Assembly: GCA_030247885.1 (NCBI GenBank)
Contig: JAPDRO010000007.1
Coordinates: forward strand, 317,501-381,500
Direction: 5' to 3'
DNA length: 64,000 nucleotides
From: Taxawa tesnikishii (nom. ined.)
Lineage: Eukaryota; Ascomycota; Dothideomycetes; Dothideales
In this document: positions 44,073 through 56,149 of the stretch, in pieces
How the letters are laid out: every line of letters starts with the position of its first letter
Numbering within the stretch: the stretch's first letter is position 1
Position numbers and translations under genes: made by a program
The notes under the pieces: generated by a model
Seen by the model: the letters and a program-made list of their open reading frames with translations, nothing else
The model's database searches: none
Told to the model about the DNA's origin: nothing

Positions 44073-45888
44073 CTATCCTGCAATCTCCTTGTGCGTGATA
44101 CCAACCTCCGCATCGTTCTTAGCAACAACGTCGATGCCCTCATCGATGCTGTTGACCCGATGCTCACCCTTAAACGCCTCCACCTTATCCGCATCACCAA
44201 ACACCCTATCCATATGCTCCAGCCCAACCCCTTGGTCTCCGGCCAAAGGAAGAAAACCAGCGCGCATCCAAGCGCGTTGATGGCCACCAGAATCCAGTAC
44301 GCGTTGTGCCCCACATTTTCGAACATGACAGGCCAGGCCTGGTTGATCCAAAGTGTCGTGATCTGCTGTCCGGCCTGAGAAATGTTGATGCCCTTGTCAC
44401 GCAGGTTGGTTGGGAAGATCTCGCTGGCGTAGATCCACGCGCAGGGACCCAGTGCGCCTGCGTAGGCCATTTGGATCACGTAAATGAAGATGACTTGGAC
44501 GATGGAGGCTGCGCGGTTGGGGTGGGCGCCGACTGGGAAGGCGTCGGCGAGGGAGGCGATGACTATGTAGCTGACGACCTGCGTGAAAATGTCAGTAATC
44601 GAACGTCAAGCGTGTCTGTCGTTGGCGTGTTGTTCGTACCATGGTTGCAGAACCACCGATCAAGGTTATCCTACGTCCCCACTTATCGACTCCTCCGGTG
44701 GTGATCAGTGTAGCCCTGTGAATTGACGGTCAGCGGAGGTTGTTGCGTCCGTGGCAAGGAAAAACTCACAGCAAACTCAGAATGCCAGCGACGACGTTGA
44801 GCAGCAGCGACAGCGTCGAAGTGGAGAACCCCAACCCCTCGAACACCGAGATACCGTACAACATCAGGGCACCGATACCCGAAATCTGTCCCAGCGCCAT
44901 GGTCGACATGCCGTACGCGATTCTCTTCCAGACCCAGTACTTTGTGAGGAACTGGCGCCAGGTGTAGTTCTCGTCGTGTTCGAGGCGGTATTGGCGTGCG
45001 GCTTGGAGCTCAAAGAACTCCGCTTGCACGGCTTCGTCCTCCTGTGGCAGCTTGCGGATCTTGGACAGCTCCTTCAGCACGCGTTGCGGCTGGTCCGGGT
45101 GGCGCTCGAGCAGCCAACGAGGTGATTCGGGAATCAGGAACGAGCAGACGATGAGGACGACGCCGGGAACGACCTGCAGTGACGTTGCAATGCGCCACGC
45201 GTTGTCCGCCGTCATCTTTTGGATGCCCAGGCCGACGCACCAGGCGATGAGAACGCCGACTTGGTAGGAGAGCTGCACGAAGGATACGACGCGGCCACGG
45301 ATGAGCGGGGAGCTGACTTCGGCCTGGTATGCTGCGAGGTTTGTGCCGATGCTGCATTGTTCCATCAGCCTTGCCGACGAATCGGATGAGCTCTGGAATA
45401 GGACTCACGTTGCTGTTCCGATTCCTGAGATGATACGGCCAACGACGATCATGGCGAAGTTTGTGGCGCCCGCTTGCAGAGCCACGCCAACCAAGAGCAC
45501 GACGGTGCCGAGTGAGAACGTGTACCGTCGGCCTAGGTACCAGATGAACCACCAGCTGATGAAGAGATTTCCGATCACGTTTCCCAGATTGACCATGCTG
45601 GCGACTACGCCCGACTTCGAGCTGGTGATGGAGAATTCATCGATGAACGCTTGTTCGCTGATGATGATCGTGTATATACCGCTGTCGAAGCCCTGGAAGC
45701 TGTTGCGATCGATCAGTAACGTTCCACAGGCGTCGGGGTAAGGCCGGGAAGACGGCTTCTCACATGTTCGCAATGGATGCAACAGCACAGATCCAGTAGA
45801 TGTACCATGCCGCCTTTGTCTGACCCAGAAACATCTTCTCTCCGGATCTTGAAACATTTGCCACGACGACCTCGGTGTTGCTGGCCAT
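44073..45888 (-). CDS. MFS sugar-type transporter
   Basis: This is a predicted 12-helix sugar:proton symporter of the plasma membrane. Exons are 45888-45764, 45699-45409, 45351-44770, 44715-44640 and 44578-44073 (introns of 64, 57, 54 and 61 bp). One base is missing from the C4 run at 44228-44231; with it the protein is 526 aa. Family signatures are FQGFDSGIYTIIISE (helix 1), VNLGNVIGNLFISWWFIW, LGRRYTFSLGTVVLLVG, GRIISGIGTATIGTNLAAYQ, PLIRGRVVSFVQLSYQVGV, PESPRWLLERHPD, DKWGRRITLIGG, GPCAWIYASEIFPTNLR and WPETKGVGLEHMDRVFG. Without the missing base the end of the protein after PETKG is garbled. Substrate cannot be deduced. Confidence 0.93.
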
Positions 45889-46569
45889 GGTTACCGATGC
45901 GGATGGAAAAGAACCAACCAACCCACGGCAGTATACCAGAAGGAGGAGAGTATGAATATATGATTATGGGAATATACGAAACTCTGATGGTAAGAACATC
46001 GAAAACCGCTATTGGGAAGAAGAGGCCGGAATCTTTATACCTCAACTCATCGCCAGACCAGGGCAGTCCTCGAACCGGTCCGTGCAACGCGCTTAATCAA
46101 AACCGCCACGAAAATCGCCGGGATGTAACCCCAGTTCCCCGCAAAGCAATGCGTACAATCCCCTCACTCTCCAGACAATGGAGCGACCGGGCTAGGACGT
46201 GATCCCAACTAGGAAGTGCTGGGTATTGGTTTCGCGTGAGGGGGCACGGCAGGTGTCCACGCCGCTACTCGATGCATGGGATTCCGACGGGGCCGGGCTT
46301 CCTCCCCCCACCCCCCAGGCGCCCCTCCGGAGGGCCTACGGCAGATCTTCTCGGATCACCCACGTGGAACGGCGGCGGGGTATGCATGGCTTGCAGTGAT
46401 GGCAGGCTCAAGCTTTCTGGTCTGGCATTCACGACAAGTGACATGTACATATCCTCCGGGGGAGAAAGGGTGTGCTGCGTGGAGGTCAACACTGTCGCCG
46501 ATGCCGCCCGCTGCCCTGTGCATCTTTGTTTTCTAGTAACCGAACACACTCATGTGATCCTTTTTCCCT
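45889..46569. other. Spacer between MDM20 and the MFS gene
   Basis: It holds the 3' UTR of MDM20 and the promoter of the MFS gene, both on the minus strand. A C8-rich tract (ctcccccc-type) lies near 46300. No gene is seen. Confidence 0.45.
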
Positions 46570-49500
46570 TTACTGCTTTGTCGGACCCAGCTTCACCCTC
46601 GTCACACCTTGCCATGCGTCGCGCGCGCTGTCAGTCACCCTATCCACAAACGACTGCAACCACGATGTCCCAAGCTCGTCCGTCTTGTTCAGATCCAATA
46701 ACGCGGCGCCCACTTCTCCACCTGTCAGAATATCGAAAGTCCTTCCTACGACGACATCTTTCTCCTCTTTGGTCGCTTGTGCCTGCAGGGCGTCCCAGTG
46801 CTGCTTGATCTCCCTTCTGAGGACGTCGATGCCTGGTTGGCCGACACGGTTTCCCTTCCGCCGGTTCTTGTTGATGTCGACCGCGATGTTGCAGAACAGC
46901 CAAGCGGCTTTCAAGAAATCAAAGAGCAGGAAATAGCTTCGCATGTACCAGCTCCAGGGAGGCGTTCTGAACTCTTCCCGGCAGAGGTCCCTGTCGAGGA
47001 ACACGCTGATTGGCAACTCCTTGATAGAATTTTGCAAAGCGTCCAGCGATGACGAGAGTTTTTCGGGATTGACGACCTCCTGCGTGAGCTGCAGATTATT
47101 CACGAGGCATGTTGCCTCGAAGAGACAGACCCAGCGAGTACGGAGGGTCTTCTCCATAGGCAGCATGTCCCTCTCGGGCTTTTCTTCTGTGAGGATCCCC
47201 TTGACAACATTGTAAGTTTCGGAGCCGTGAGCCGGCTCCTTGCCGTCTGCTAGTACGGTCCAGGTAATGTCAGCCAGGAGGTTGGTAACCAGCCAAGATG
47301 CCTGTAACTTGTGTCAGCACAATACAGACACAAGAGGCACTCGGTGCTCTCAGTAGCCAGCTGGAACTGGTTGCTAGATTCGTTGATGGAAGCACCGGCT
47401 CAGGCTCTGTTGTACTCACACCTGGGATAATGGCCCCTTGGTGGACAAGCGTTTCGGTGCTAGCCCACCCATGATCTACGCCTTGTCCCTGTACAACACT
47501 GTTGCATCCAAAGTCGAAGCTCATGTTGAAATCTCGACCGTCTCTGGTGTCTTTATACCATGCGCTTGCACCTGTTGACCATCAGACTATGTTTCGGTTC
47601 TGCTTTAGATGTCTCTTACAGTGACACCAGGAAGGGTGAACAACGTCGGGTGAAGTCCGATCAGTAAGTCGAGCGATGCGTCGGCGCTCAAGCATCTGGA
47701 TTCTCCTTGTGACACTGTGCTCTAGCTGCCAACGGAGCTCTTGCAGTTCAAAGAACAGATCGCTTTGGCCGCTCTTCAAGTACTCGTACTGCGTCTCAGC
47801 TAGCTTTGATTCCATCCTCTCAAAGTTCTCGAGAGATTTGCTCAGCATATCAAATGGATCCGCAGAAGTCTTTCCTTTCTTGCTGAAACTGAATGGGTGA
47901 TTGACGGAAATCCGAGTGAACAGGACGTGCGATACTGTTTCTTGCTGTATCTCTTTCACGCTGAGCGATTCGTACTGCTGTGCAGCCAAGGTGTGGAAGC
48001 CGAGCTCGGTGTAGAGATAGACTAGCATGACCTTGGCCTGAAAGGTATCGCCACCTGCATGCTCCAAGAGGCAAGCCGCTTGCAAGAGGTGAGGGAGCTG
48101 AGGATTTGTCAAAGTAAGCCGTATCAAAGCCGAAACTGTCAGGTAACATGCATCGACAGCCGCGTGTCTCACGGAGTCGTTTCCGGCCCGCAACAGTCGC
48201 AAGCAGTTCTTGACAAACGCGGTGACGTAGTCAGGATGAGCTCTGGTGTTGCCGATGGTCAGAAGATATTCAAGCTTCTGTGCATTGATCTCAGAGCGCA
48301 TCCAATAATGACTCTAGAAGGTACGGCGTCAGTTGTCATCTTCAACGTATGGCATACAAAAATGCGCTGGGTGACGTCCTTCGTCTGAGATATCTTTACT
48401 CGCCCGGTGCGAGGAAGAGCGGTGTGCACAACGTGAATGAGGATTTGGTAACACATGTCGTCTTTGTTGAAGAGAGACGTTGCTCCGTCCACGGTTCAAC
48501 ACAAATCCCAACGCAGGCAGACACTGTAAGGCCGTAGAGAACAATCGAGAAGAAACGAATGGCACTTACCTTGGACAGCAGCGCGTCTTGTTCAGCTTTG
48601 ATGGAGCGTACTGATTGCTCGATGCGTCTCCTAAGATCAGCCTGTGCAGTGGTGGGGAGCTGAACCACGAAGTCTCTGATGTCTGTGAAGCAGAAAGTCT
48701 GATCTTGGTAAGCATCAAAGTAAGCTTGCATGGCGTCCAAGGTGTTCGTGAAATTGGACGCCTCATCTTGACTCTCCGCGTGCAGGTGAAGGCCGATCAG
48801 CGCGAGTTTTGCGGGTCGAACTCCTTCAGCGACAGCTTCCGCTAGAAGTGGCGCAATTTCGAATGTTTTGCCTGTGCCGATGCATGCTTGCAGATAGCCA
48901 TTCCATACAGACCAATCATCGCGATGACTGGTAATGTTAGTGAACTGCATCGGCATCAGAAGTACAAAACCTTACCTGAAGCTTAGCCTCTTACCCTCCT
49001 CGTCATGTGTTTCCTTCTCTAGAAGGAAGGAGCAACGGATGCTGAGTTCATTCCATCTCTTCGTCTTGATCAAAGCGTCGATCATGGATCTCTCCGGGAT
49101 AAACGCTCCGATATTAAAGTCTGTGATTCGCTCGTCTTTTCCTTGCCGGCGCAGAACCTGCATGATCAAAACTGCCTCTGCTCGATTCTCAACAGAAGCC
49201 AGCTTTAGCATACGGGCAGCCAGCTCAAGGTGTCGGCCGGCCGTCTCTTCATCTTTTGCAACTTCCCTACAAGCTGCTGAAGAGCGATGAGGGCATACAG
49301 CCAGGCGCGCTTTTTCGGAGACTGCCTTTTCAATTCCATAACAGCCTACGAGATAGCGTTAGCCGGTGGTTGAAGCGTTATGCACGCATTAGCCGTACAG
49401 AATTTGCGTCCTGCCATCTCTGATGCGACATAGCCTGCCTGAGACGAAGCTCGTTTGCAGCGATCGGATTTCCGCACTGCTTTGCAGCATTGGACCAGAG

Positions 49501-49800
49501 ATTGTTCGCATCAGGTCCGGCAGTTAAGGGTGGCGGGTATTGCAGTTCTTGAAGCTGACATGCGCATTCGTACAGTGCATGTACGGCCGTCAGATCTGTG
49601 ATAGGCGGTTTGCGAGTAGAGAGCATGGTGATCGCCGCCCTTGCAGAGTCATATTGCCCCAAGCCACAATTAAAACGCGCTTGGTATTGCAATAGAATTG
49701 GATCGTTTGGCGATTTTTTCAAGTACTTTTGGCACTTGGAAAGACCCTCCTTGTGTTTGCCTCCGTCTAAGAAGCTACCTAAATCATTATACGAGGGCAT
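46570..49800 (-). CDS. MDM20: MDM20/NAA25, auxiliary subunit of the NatB N-acetyltransferase
   Basis: Mdm20 anchors the catalytic Nat3 to ribosomes, and NatB acetylates nascent chains starting MD, ME, MN or MQ. Exons are 49800-49399, 49345-48976, 48927-48570, 48313-47620, 47571-47420 and 47301-46570; introns are 53, 48, 256, 48 and 118 bp. One base is missing from the CCC at 49265-49267; with it the protein is 902 aa. TPR-like helices show in HKEGLSKCQKYLKKSPNDPI, YQARFNCGLGQYDSARAAI, DWSVWNGYLQACIGTGKT, RSEINAQKLEYLLTIGN, LEHAGGDTFQAKVMLVYLYT and LAAQQYESLSVKEIQQETVS. The C-terminal part has AGASWLVTNLLADITWTVLA-like residues across intron 5 and LFEATCLVNNLQLTQEVVNP. The 256-bp intron is unusually long for this locus; its ends (AAG/gtaagt, ctag/AGTCATTATTGG) keep the frame in phase 0. 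Confidence 0.9.
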
Positions 49801-50320
49801 CGTTGAGTGATGTCGATGGCTTTTGGCTCGAAAGTGAGAGAATGCCGGATGAATAATCGGCCGGTGAAGGAATTGAGGTGCTCTTGTATGGATGTTAGAA
49901 GTTCAACATGGTGTCCAGAAAGCCCGTACAAGAAACCGATCGATCTCAGTTAGAAGGAAAGTGCATTTCTGCACAGTTTCGTCTTCTCCCTGCTACTGAC
50001 AGGTACATCAGTCGTTACTCGATCTTTTGATATTCTCGGCAGTGAACAACGCCAAGCCACGGGACGGCTCGCGGCTCCAGGCCGCATGTCTGCCTGTCTA
50101 TATACCTGTTTTATCCTCTACTCTGCCTGGATGCGTATTCAACATCAGATTGCAACACCGAACACAAACACCCGAAGAGAGCCGACACATTACTGTACTC
50201 AGAGGCCTACGCCCGAAGCCTCGGCTCGTCACACAACGCTGCAGCGAGAGCAACATTGTCCGACGCATCGGAAGCCCACTTCAATCCTCCAACAAGACGA
50301 GCGGACGCAGTTCCTCAGCA
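49801..50320. promoter_or_regulatory. Divergent region between MDM20 and the F-box gene
   Basis: About 520 bp with the promoters of both genes. The plus-strand frame is open from 50027 but lacks an ATG until 50086 in another frame, so the F-box start was put at 50321. Confidence 0.45.
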
Positions 50321-52130
50321 ATGCCTACTTCACTGGATGGGTTGCCAGTGGAGTTGATATCACAAGTCATCTGCTTCATCGATTCCAAATCCGATCTCAT
50401 CTCACTCGCACGGTGTTCGCAACAATTGCATGCCATGACCGTACCGTATCTGTATGCTGACATCGCGATCATTGCGAACGATCTGCCGCGGTCCGCCTAC
50501 GAGCAATATGGCGAGCTAACACCTTACTATTACCTGCGCATGATGGCATGTTGTTTCTTCCGACATCCGGAGTATGCACGTCACGTGCGCCAGTTGACCC
50601 TCCGCTGGGATGAGGAAACCGACTATCATGAACCCGTGAAGGTAGCGATTGAACCCGAAATAGAGGAAGCAATCAAAGTACTGACGGTGGGCGGCTTTAT
50701 TGTACGTGATGTCTGCCAAAACATCGTAAGACGGCAGTGGTCTCAACAGGCCGTCGGCTCAACAAAGGACTATCTGCCGCGATGCCTCGATGTCTCCTCG
50801 CGGTAGTCAACTAAGGTCGAGCAGACAACCGCTTAAGCAACTGCTTTTTACAGGCCCGGTTTGACTGTCGAACGGCCTGTTGAGAACGCTGGCACAGGAT
50901 GCTACCGCACAGCCGATTCATCAAGCTACACCAAGAATCTGAGGGGCATACTGATCTCTGCTAGACAAAAAGTTTGATGTACGACGTCAAGCACATCCAG
51001 AACGTTTGCGTCATCTTAGCTCTATTGCTCGGTGTACTCGATCATCTCGAACGCTTGGATCTCCACACCTATCCGGTCTTTGAGAGCTTCACCCACTCGG
51101 TCGAACAATACCTGAGGTGGGGCGACATCAAGTGCTGCGAAGAACTTACAGATGTCATGGTTGTATGTCCTGGTAACCCTTTCCTTCCTCTTCAGTCGCA
51201 TGGATTCTGGTTCACATCGCCCACCATTCGCTCCATTTCCTTCTTCAAACTCTCCAGTGACGTCGCCTCCTGGGAAGAGGTAGGGTGTTGGGAGAACAAC
51301 CTCAGAAGTCTAAAGCCGAAGTCTTCCACCGTTGAGCATCTGGAGCTGAGGGCGGCCTGGTTAAACAAGGAGGAAGTACTCAGTATATTGGGGGCCCCCA
51401 AGGCATTGAAGTCGTTCATCTTCGAATATCGTTTTATTGGGCCTGGTTACCTAAGTTGTCCAGACATCTTACGCGCGTTGATGCAGCATCGCGACTCGCT
51501 CGAAGATCTTTGTCTGTCTTGGTGGGAGTGCTATACACACGATAGCCACGCCGATGAGGTCGGAGGTACGGATCTCCTCAGAGCCTTCAGAACAACTCAT
51601 AATGACTCGGTCCAGATGTTATTCACCCGCTCATCACTCCCCTCGAATCGTTTGCAGATCTTCAGAAACTCAAGCGCTTACGGATTGACATGGCAATCCT
51701 GCTCGGGGAAGCTGCGACGGAAGATGCTTCTCAGCCGGACATCGACGAGCACCGCCTCGCCGATGCTCTCCCGCCACAACTCGAGTTGCTGCACCTCACA
51801 CATGTCCAAGACTCATTCATCGAAGCGGTCCCGATGCTCGAGCAGGTACTGCAGCGGAAACGGACGAACTTTGCAAGCCTGCGGGAGATCGTGTTGGAGG
51901 CACCTTTCGCCACGGAGAAAGGGCTGTGGACGGATACCCAAGCCTTGCTACGCTTGGCGAAAGAACTCGGTATCCAGCTGACGCTGTTACACAATTACCA
52001 CAACCTCACCGCCGAGGGACCGAAGGGCCCAGAGAGAGGGTGGGGCATGGATGAAGAGGTTCGCTGGGAGGAGATCGGAGATGATTGTAACAAAAGACCT
52101 GTGTTTGACGTAGTTGAGTTGCAGCACTGA
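50321..52130 (+). CDS. F-box-like protein with leucine-rich C-terminal region
   Basis: The start MPTSLDGLPVELISQVICFI, then SLARCSQQLHAMTVPYLYAD, has the F-box pattern (LPxEL...I..f...) that would bind Skp1 in an SCF ubiquitin ligase. The rest has Leu-rich helices and strands (ILALLLGVLDHLERLDLHTY, SPTIRSISFFKLSSD, SSTVEHLELRAAWL, LPPQLELLHLTHVQD), as in fungal F-box proteins that end in an LRR-like fold. My model is exons 50321-50701, 50965-51565 and 51616-52130, which is 498 aa and in frame throughout. The 50-bp intron 2 (donor gtacgg, branch-like atgac, acceptor tccag) is convincing. Intron 1 would be 263 bp and may hide a short exon, so that part is uncertain. Target unknown. Confidence 0.65.
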
Positions 52131-53129
52131 TGAACGATTTCGCTTCCGACTCGGAGTGAGATGGGATAGTGGCGACCGCGTTTATCACAATTCAAGCCCT
52201 TCCGGTCACAATCTACTCTCGAGTGCTGATATTGCTGGTTTCGACGCCGCAGTTGATGGCGCAAGATTCGGATTGCTTATCCCACGTAGCGCTCTACATC
52301 CCCTTCAACACTTGGAAAAGCTACATGGTGGCCGGCAGGATGATATCAGGTATCGACCTTCTCAACAGGGAGCCAGTAGTGAAAGTCGATGATCCATCAC
52401 AACGCATGCCTACGTGAGTGCTCCGCGCTTCGAGTCAATGGATGTGCGACTGGACTACGCCTCTATCGGCCGCCTCTTTGAAGGGCCCTCGATCTGCTAA
52501 GAGGCTTGTGTCAATCGGTATAGATGGATCTGTGAAGCACGCCAAGAACTCTGACGATGTTTCTGTCCTCTGCCAGGCACTTGCTGCGAGAAGTACATGT
52601 GGTCACGAGGCTCTCCTCTGTGCGGTTACCAGGATGGTTGAGTTGGCAATGGTGAATGGATTCAAGCAAGATCATGTTGGCGGATGTATTTGCATATACA
52701 TTCCTGTTGTAGATCTGTTGTGGCGCGAAGAAGTAAAGGAAACTTGATGAGACCGGTGCATCCACATGAAGGAGCACGGGATGACAGTAGAGGAAAAGCG
52801 GGGAGGAAGGTCCTACAGCAAATGAAAGGAAGATGCGAAATCACTCGGTCCTTTCCCTCGACACTGCTCCTACCGACGGCATCGAGTGCACACCGTCAAT
52901 ACCTCCACTTCAAAGTCTTTCCTGCATCGTAACCTGGGGAAAATGGTGACAAAAAGCATTCGATTGCCTCTAGCTCATAGTACAGATAAACACAACGGAA
53001 TCTTTCTTTTGCATCCTTTCCCTCCACCGGATGCAAGAGAATGCTGTACAAGCTGCTTCTGCACCATGGCGCATCTAGCGTGCTGCTGCTCATGACCCCC
53101 AACCCCGCTCTTCCAGGTATCTCAGTTCT
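52131..53129. other. 3' region between the F-box gene and cytochrome c1
   Basis: About 1 kb between convergent stops. Open frames here have no protein signature, and I see no repeat or relic. Confidence 0.5.
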
Positions 53130-54413
53130 CTAACCGACGGTTCCGGCGCCCGTGATCTTGACGTCTGGGCGAGGGCTGGAGGCGCTCTTCGTCCAGGCCT
53201 CCTTAGGAGGTTGGTACACCTGGGATGGGGTATTAGCAACCGAGATGCGAGTTGTGGTGCGAGGTGATGGCGTAATGCCCGATCACTTACCAGCTTCCTG
53301 GTCTTGATGGTGGACCACTTGTATCTCTTGACCCAGACGCTGAGCAGGAACAGCGAAGTGCCAATGGCCATGACCTTCCAACCCATCTTCTTGCGGTCAT
53401 CCATCTCAGGCTCGGCAGCCCAGTTGAGGAACTCGGTGACATCCTTGGCCATCTGGGAGGTGGTGGCAGGGGTGCCATCCTCGTACTCGACGAGGCCGTC
53501 GTACAGGACTCTTGCCATTGCAATACCGGTACCCGGGAAGTATGGGTTGAAGTTGAGGCCGCTCTGGACAACGGCACCCGCTGGCGGCTCCTCTGGGTAT
53601 CCGGTCAACAAGCTGAAGATGTAATTGCAGCCACCGTGACGACCCTTGACGATCAAGCTGAGATCAGGGGGCAGAGCACCACCGTTAGCGGCACGAGCGG
53701 CCTCCTCGTTCTTGTAGGGAGGGGGAATGTAGTCAGAGAGCTTTCCGGGGCGCTTCTCGATCTCGCCTTGGTCGTTGGGCTCGGTATCGTATTCGTTCTC
53801 TTCGGCGAGCGCCTTGGCCTCGTCCACGGTCATGATGGTTCCGACCAGGGTACGGTATGGAATACGCTTGAGCGAGTGGCAGCTGGCGCAGACCTCACGG
53901 TAGACCTGGAAACCACGACGAAGGGCTTGGTGATCGAAGGTCTTGGTGAGCTTCTCGTGCTCCCATGGGTACCTGGTTGCGTGGAGACTAGATGGCAGCT
54001 ATCCGTTAGCCCGTACGTTCTGTCTGTCGTGGTGGCTGAAAACATGCGGAACGAGTGTACGCACCCCTCTTCTTGCGGTGTCATGGCATGTGCGGGTCTG
54101 CCGACGAACTGGTAGTACCAGGCACCGGCGCCGACAGCAACGACTGCGGCGGCAGAACCAATGGCGGTGTTTTTCCATTGCGAGCTAGCTTCAGAAGAGG
54201 TGGAGGTGGAGGCAGAGCGCTGTAAAACCGAGTCAATTAGCTACTGTTGGTCTTCTCAGGCACGGGGAACAGCAATTGAGGTTCTCGAGGGCGGGTTGAG
54301 GGATGATTCGGGATGGAGGTAGAGGTGGGTTTTCGTACTGTAGCTGTTCTGCTGGCAGCGCTGCGAGCGGCGCCGGCGGTGCGCGCCGACCGCAGAGTCG
54401 ACCTGGCCAACAT
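53130..54413 (-). CDS. CYT1: Cytochrome c1, haem subunit of respiratory complex III
   Basis: Cytochrome c1 passes electrons from the Rieske protein to cytochrome c in the bc1 complex and is anchored in the inner mitochondrial membrane. Exons are 54413-54339, 54219-54065, 53987-53291 and 53219-53130 (introns of 119, 77 and 71 bp), giving 338 aa. Seen are a bipartite presequence (MLARSTLRSARTAGAARSAA, then hydrophobic IGSAAAVVAVGAGAWYYQF), YPWEHEKLTKTFDHQALRRG, the haem motif VCASCHSLKRI, PNDQGEIEKRPGKLSDYIPP, RHGGCNYIFSLLTGYPEEPP, PYFPGTGIAMARVLYDGLVE with the axial Met, DVTEFLNWAAEPEMDDRKKM and the membrane anchor VMAIGTSLFLLSVWVKRYKW. The short last exon ends SPRPDVKITGAGTVG. Intron 2 uses the second of two nearby TAG sites, as shown by EEGLHATRYPW. 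Confidence 0.97.
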
Positions 54414-54972
54414 TGCGACTGACGGATGCCTCTGAGGCGGCAGGATCAGAAGAGAGGAGAGGGTGGGTTAGGGTGGTGTCGCCGTGTCTCTGGCAGCTGG
54501 AAGTGTACGGTACAGAGGCGGACTGGGAGATGTTGGCTGCTTCGACTTGCGAGCAAGTGGCCCGAGCGCCGTGGTCAAAACGACATTCCTCCTCTGATTG
54601 GCCGGACCGCCAGGTCAACTTGCACAATTGCACAAACGATTCGTGCTGTCCACCGAACACCAGCACGAACACAAACACAAACAAGAACACGAACACAAAC
54701 ACAAACATAGTGCTGTAGGATAGAAGATTGCTTGTTGGCTGCCCATGTACCGCGACAAGTACAAGACGCGAAGAACCCGGCCGGCACGAGTGCTCCGAAT
54801 TGCATCTTCTGAGCACCGCGTGTATCGAAAGAGCACTTCACACAAGCTTGGCGCGCGTACCGCATCTGCATCTGGATCTGGATCGAGCTAGTTGTGTCTG
54901 ACGCTGCTGCCTTCCACACTCACTCGCAAAATGATATTAACATTATAACCAATAGCGGCCTACACCTTTGAC
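54414..54972. promoter_or_regulatory. Divergent region between cytochrome c1 and the HTH gene
   Basis: A 559-bp shared promoter region. It contains an A/C-rich tract of acaaac and gaacac units at about 54655-54712. A gattggccgg at 54596-54605 contains the ATTGG core of a CCAAT box facing cytochrome c1, which would suit HAP-complex control of a respiratory gene; that link is inference. Confidence 0.45.
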
Positions 54973-56149
54973 ATGGCTCTCACAATGCACCCCGAGCCCA
55001 ACGCCAGCCCCGTCGAGGTTCCGGAAACGAACAACGAACAAGCTCCTGCTCCTGCTCCAGCTGCAGCACCAGCCCCAGCCCCGGTCGACCCGCTCACACT
55101 CCCACCACAGAAGCGCCCTCGCGTCGCCGTCTCTCAGGCCCAGAAAGCAGCCTTGCGCGCCTACCGCCGCGAACACCCCGAGTTGAGCCAGGACAGGATC
55201 GCAGAATGGTTTCGCGCCCACTACGGCCAGAAGGCCACCCAAGGCCAGATCTCGAATTGGCTTTCCCCCAGTACGCCTACCTCGACGAGCTCGCTGAAGC
55301 TGGCGACTTGCGTCTGGGGAACAAGAAACGACGTCCCGAACGGTGGCCGGAGCTGGAACGCCCGCTGCGGTCGTGGCATTTCGAGGAAGAGGAACAGGGC
55401 GTCAAGGTGACCGGGGATATGCTGCGCGCACAGGCGGCCGCATTCTGGCCGCAGTGTTATCCTCAGCGCGAAGTGCCGGGCTTCAGCAACGGATGGCTTG
55501 CGGGATACAGGGAGAGATACCGGGCGCATAAGCAGCAGAAGACGAGACGGGCTGACAGAGGTGCCGATACCGCAGACACGAGCGCTGCGGACGATCCTAT
55601 GCGCTGGCATGCGCAACCGGACATCTACGAGACTCCACCGGTAGGTTTCGTCGTGAGCAAACGCGTTTCGCGTTGCTGAACTCAGATCTAGCAACTCCAT
55701 TACTCCCAGCCTGCGAACTTGACCAATTCGACTCCGACTTCGAATGAACCTGAGGGAATTCTGCCCGCGTTGAGCGAAGCTGCTCGTCTCGAATCCACCG
55801 AAACGCCCGCGGAAAGGCCGTCGTGGGCTGGCGACGCAATAGCCCACGCATCCCCTACGTCTACGTCATTGTCAAGGTTGGGACTGCCGAACGGCCACCG
55901 CCAAAGGACAGTGGGATCGCCATAGAGCTAGGCACTGCATTCACCAATCTCCGAGAAGCAAACAAGCATGCCAGGGAGCTGTTCGAAGACGAAGTCTCCC
56001 AGACCCAGGGACCGTACGGCAGCATTCTGGAACAACGTTCGGAGATACTGACCGAGACGTTTCAAACAGACGGCGGAGTGAACTTGAAGTGTGGGAATCC
56101 GGAGCATGGCGGGTGTACGGTCTACGTGCAGAGGACAGAACTCAGATGA
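54973..56149 (+). CDS. CENP-B-type HTH protein with a second C-terminal domain
   Basis: An Ala/Pro-rich start leads to a helix-turn-helix of the CENP-B/ARS-binding-protein N-terminal type (SQAQKAALRAYRREHPELSQ, DRIAEWFRAHYGQKATQGQI, SNWLSPQ). A second HTH-like or CENPB half follows (GVKVTGDMLRAQAAAFWPQC, FSNGWLAGYRERYRAHKQQK). After a 69-bp intron (55641-55709), a Thr/Pro linker leads to RIPYVYVIVKVGTAERP, LGTAFTNLREANKHARELFE and CGNPEHGGCTVYVQRTEL, a compact alpha/beta segment seen at the end of other fungal proteins. One base is missing from the C5 run at 55265-55269 and probably one at 55811-55812; with both the protein is 369 aa. No DDE transposase domain is present, so this is a domesticated DNA-binding protein or a host regulator. 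Confidence 0.7.

Noticed and set aside
46270-46810. Plus-strand frame of 190 codons near 46236-46808
   Set aside because: Partly antisense to MDM20 and lacking any protein signature.
54615-54720. Cys/Val/Phe-rich small secreted protein on the minus strand
   Set aside because: It is a translation of the acaaac/gaacac repeat tract in a promoter region.
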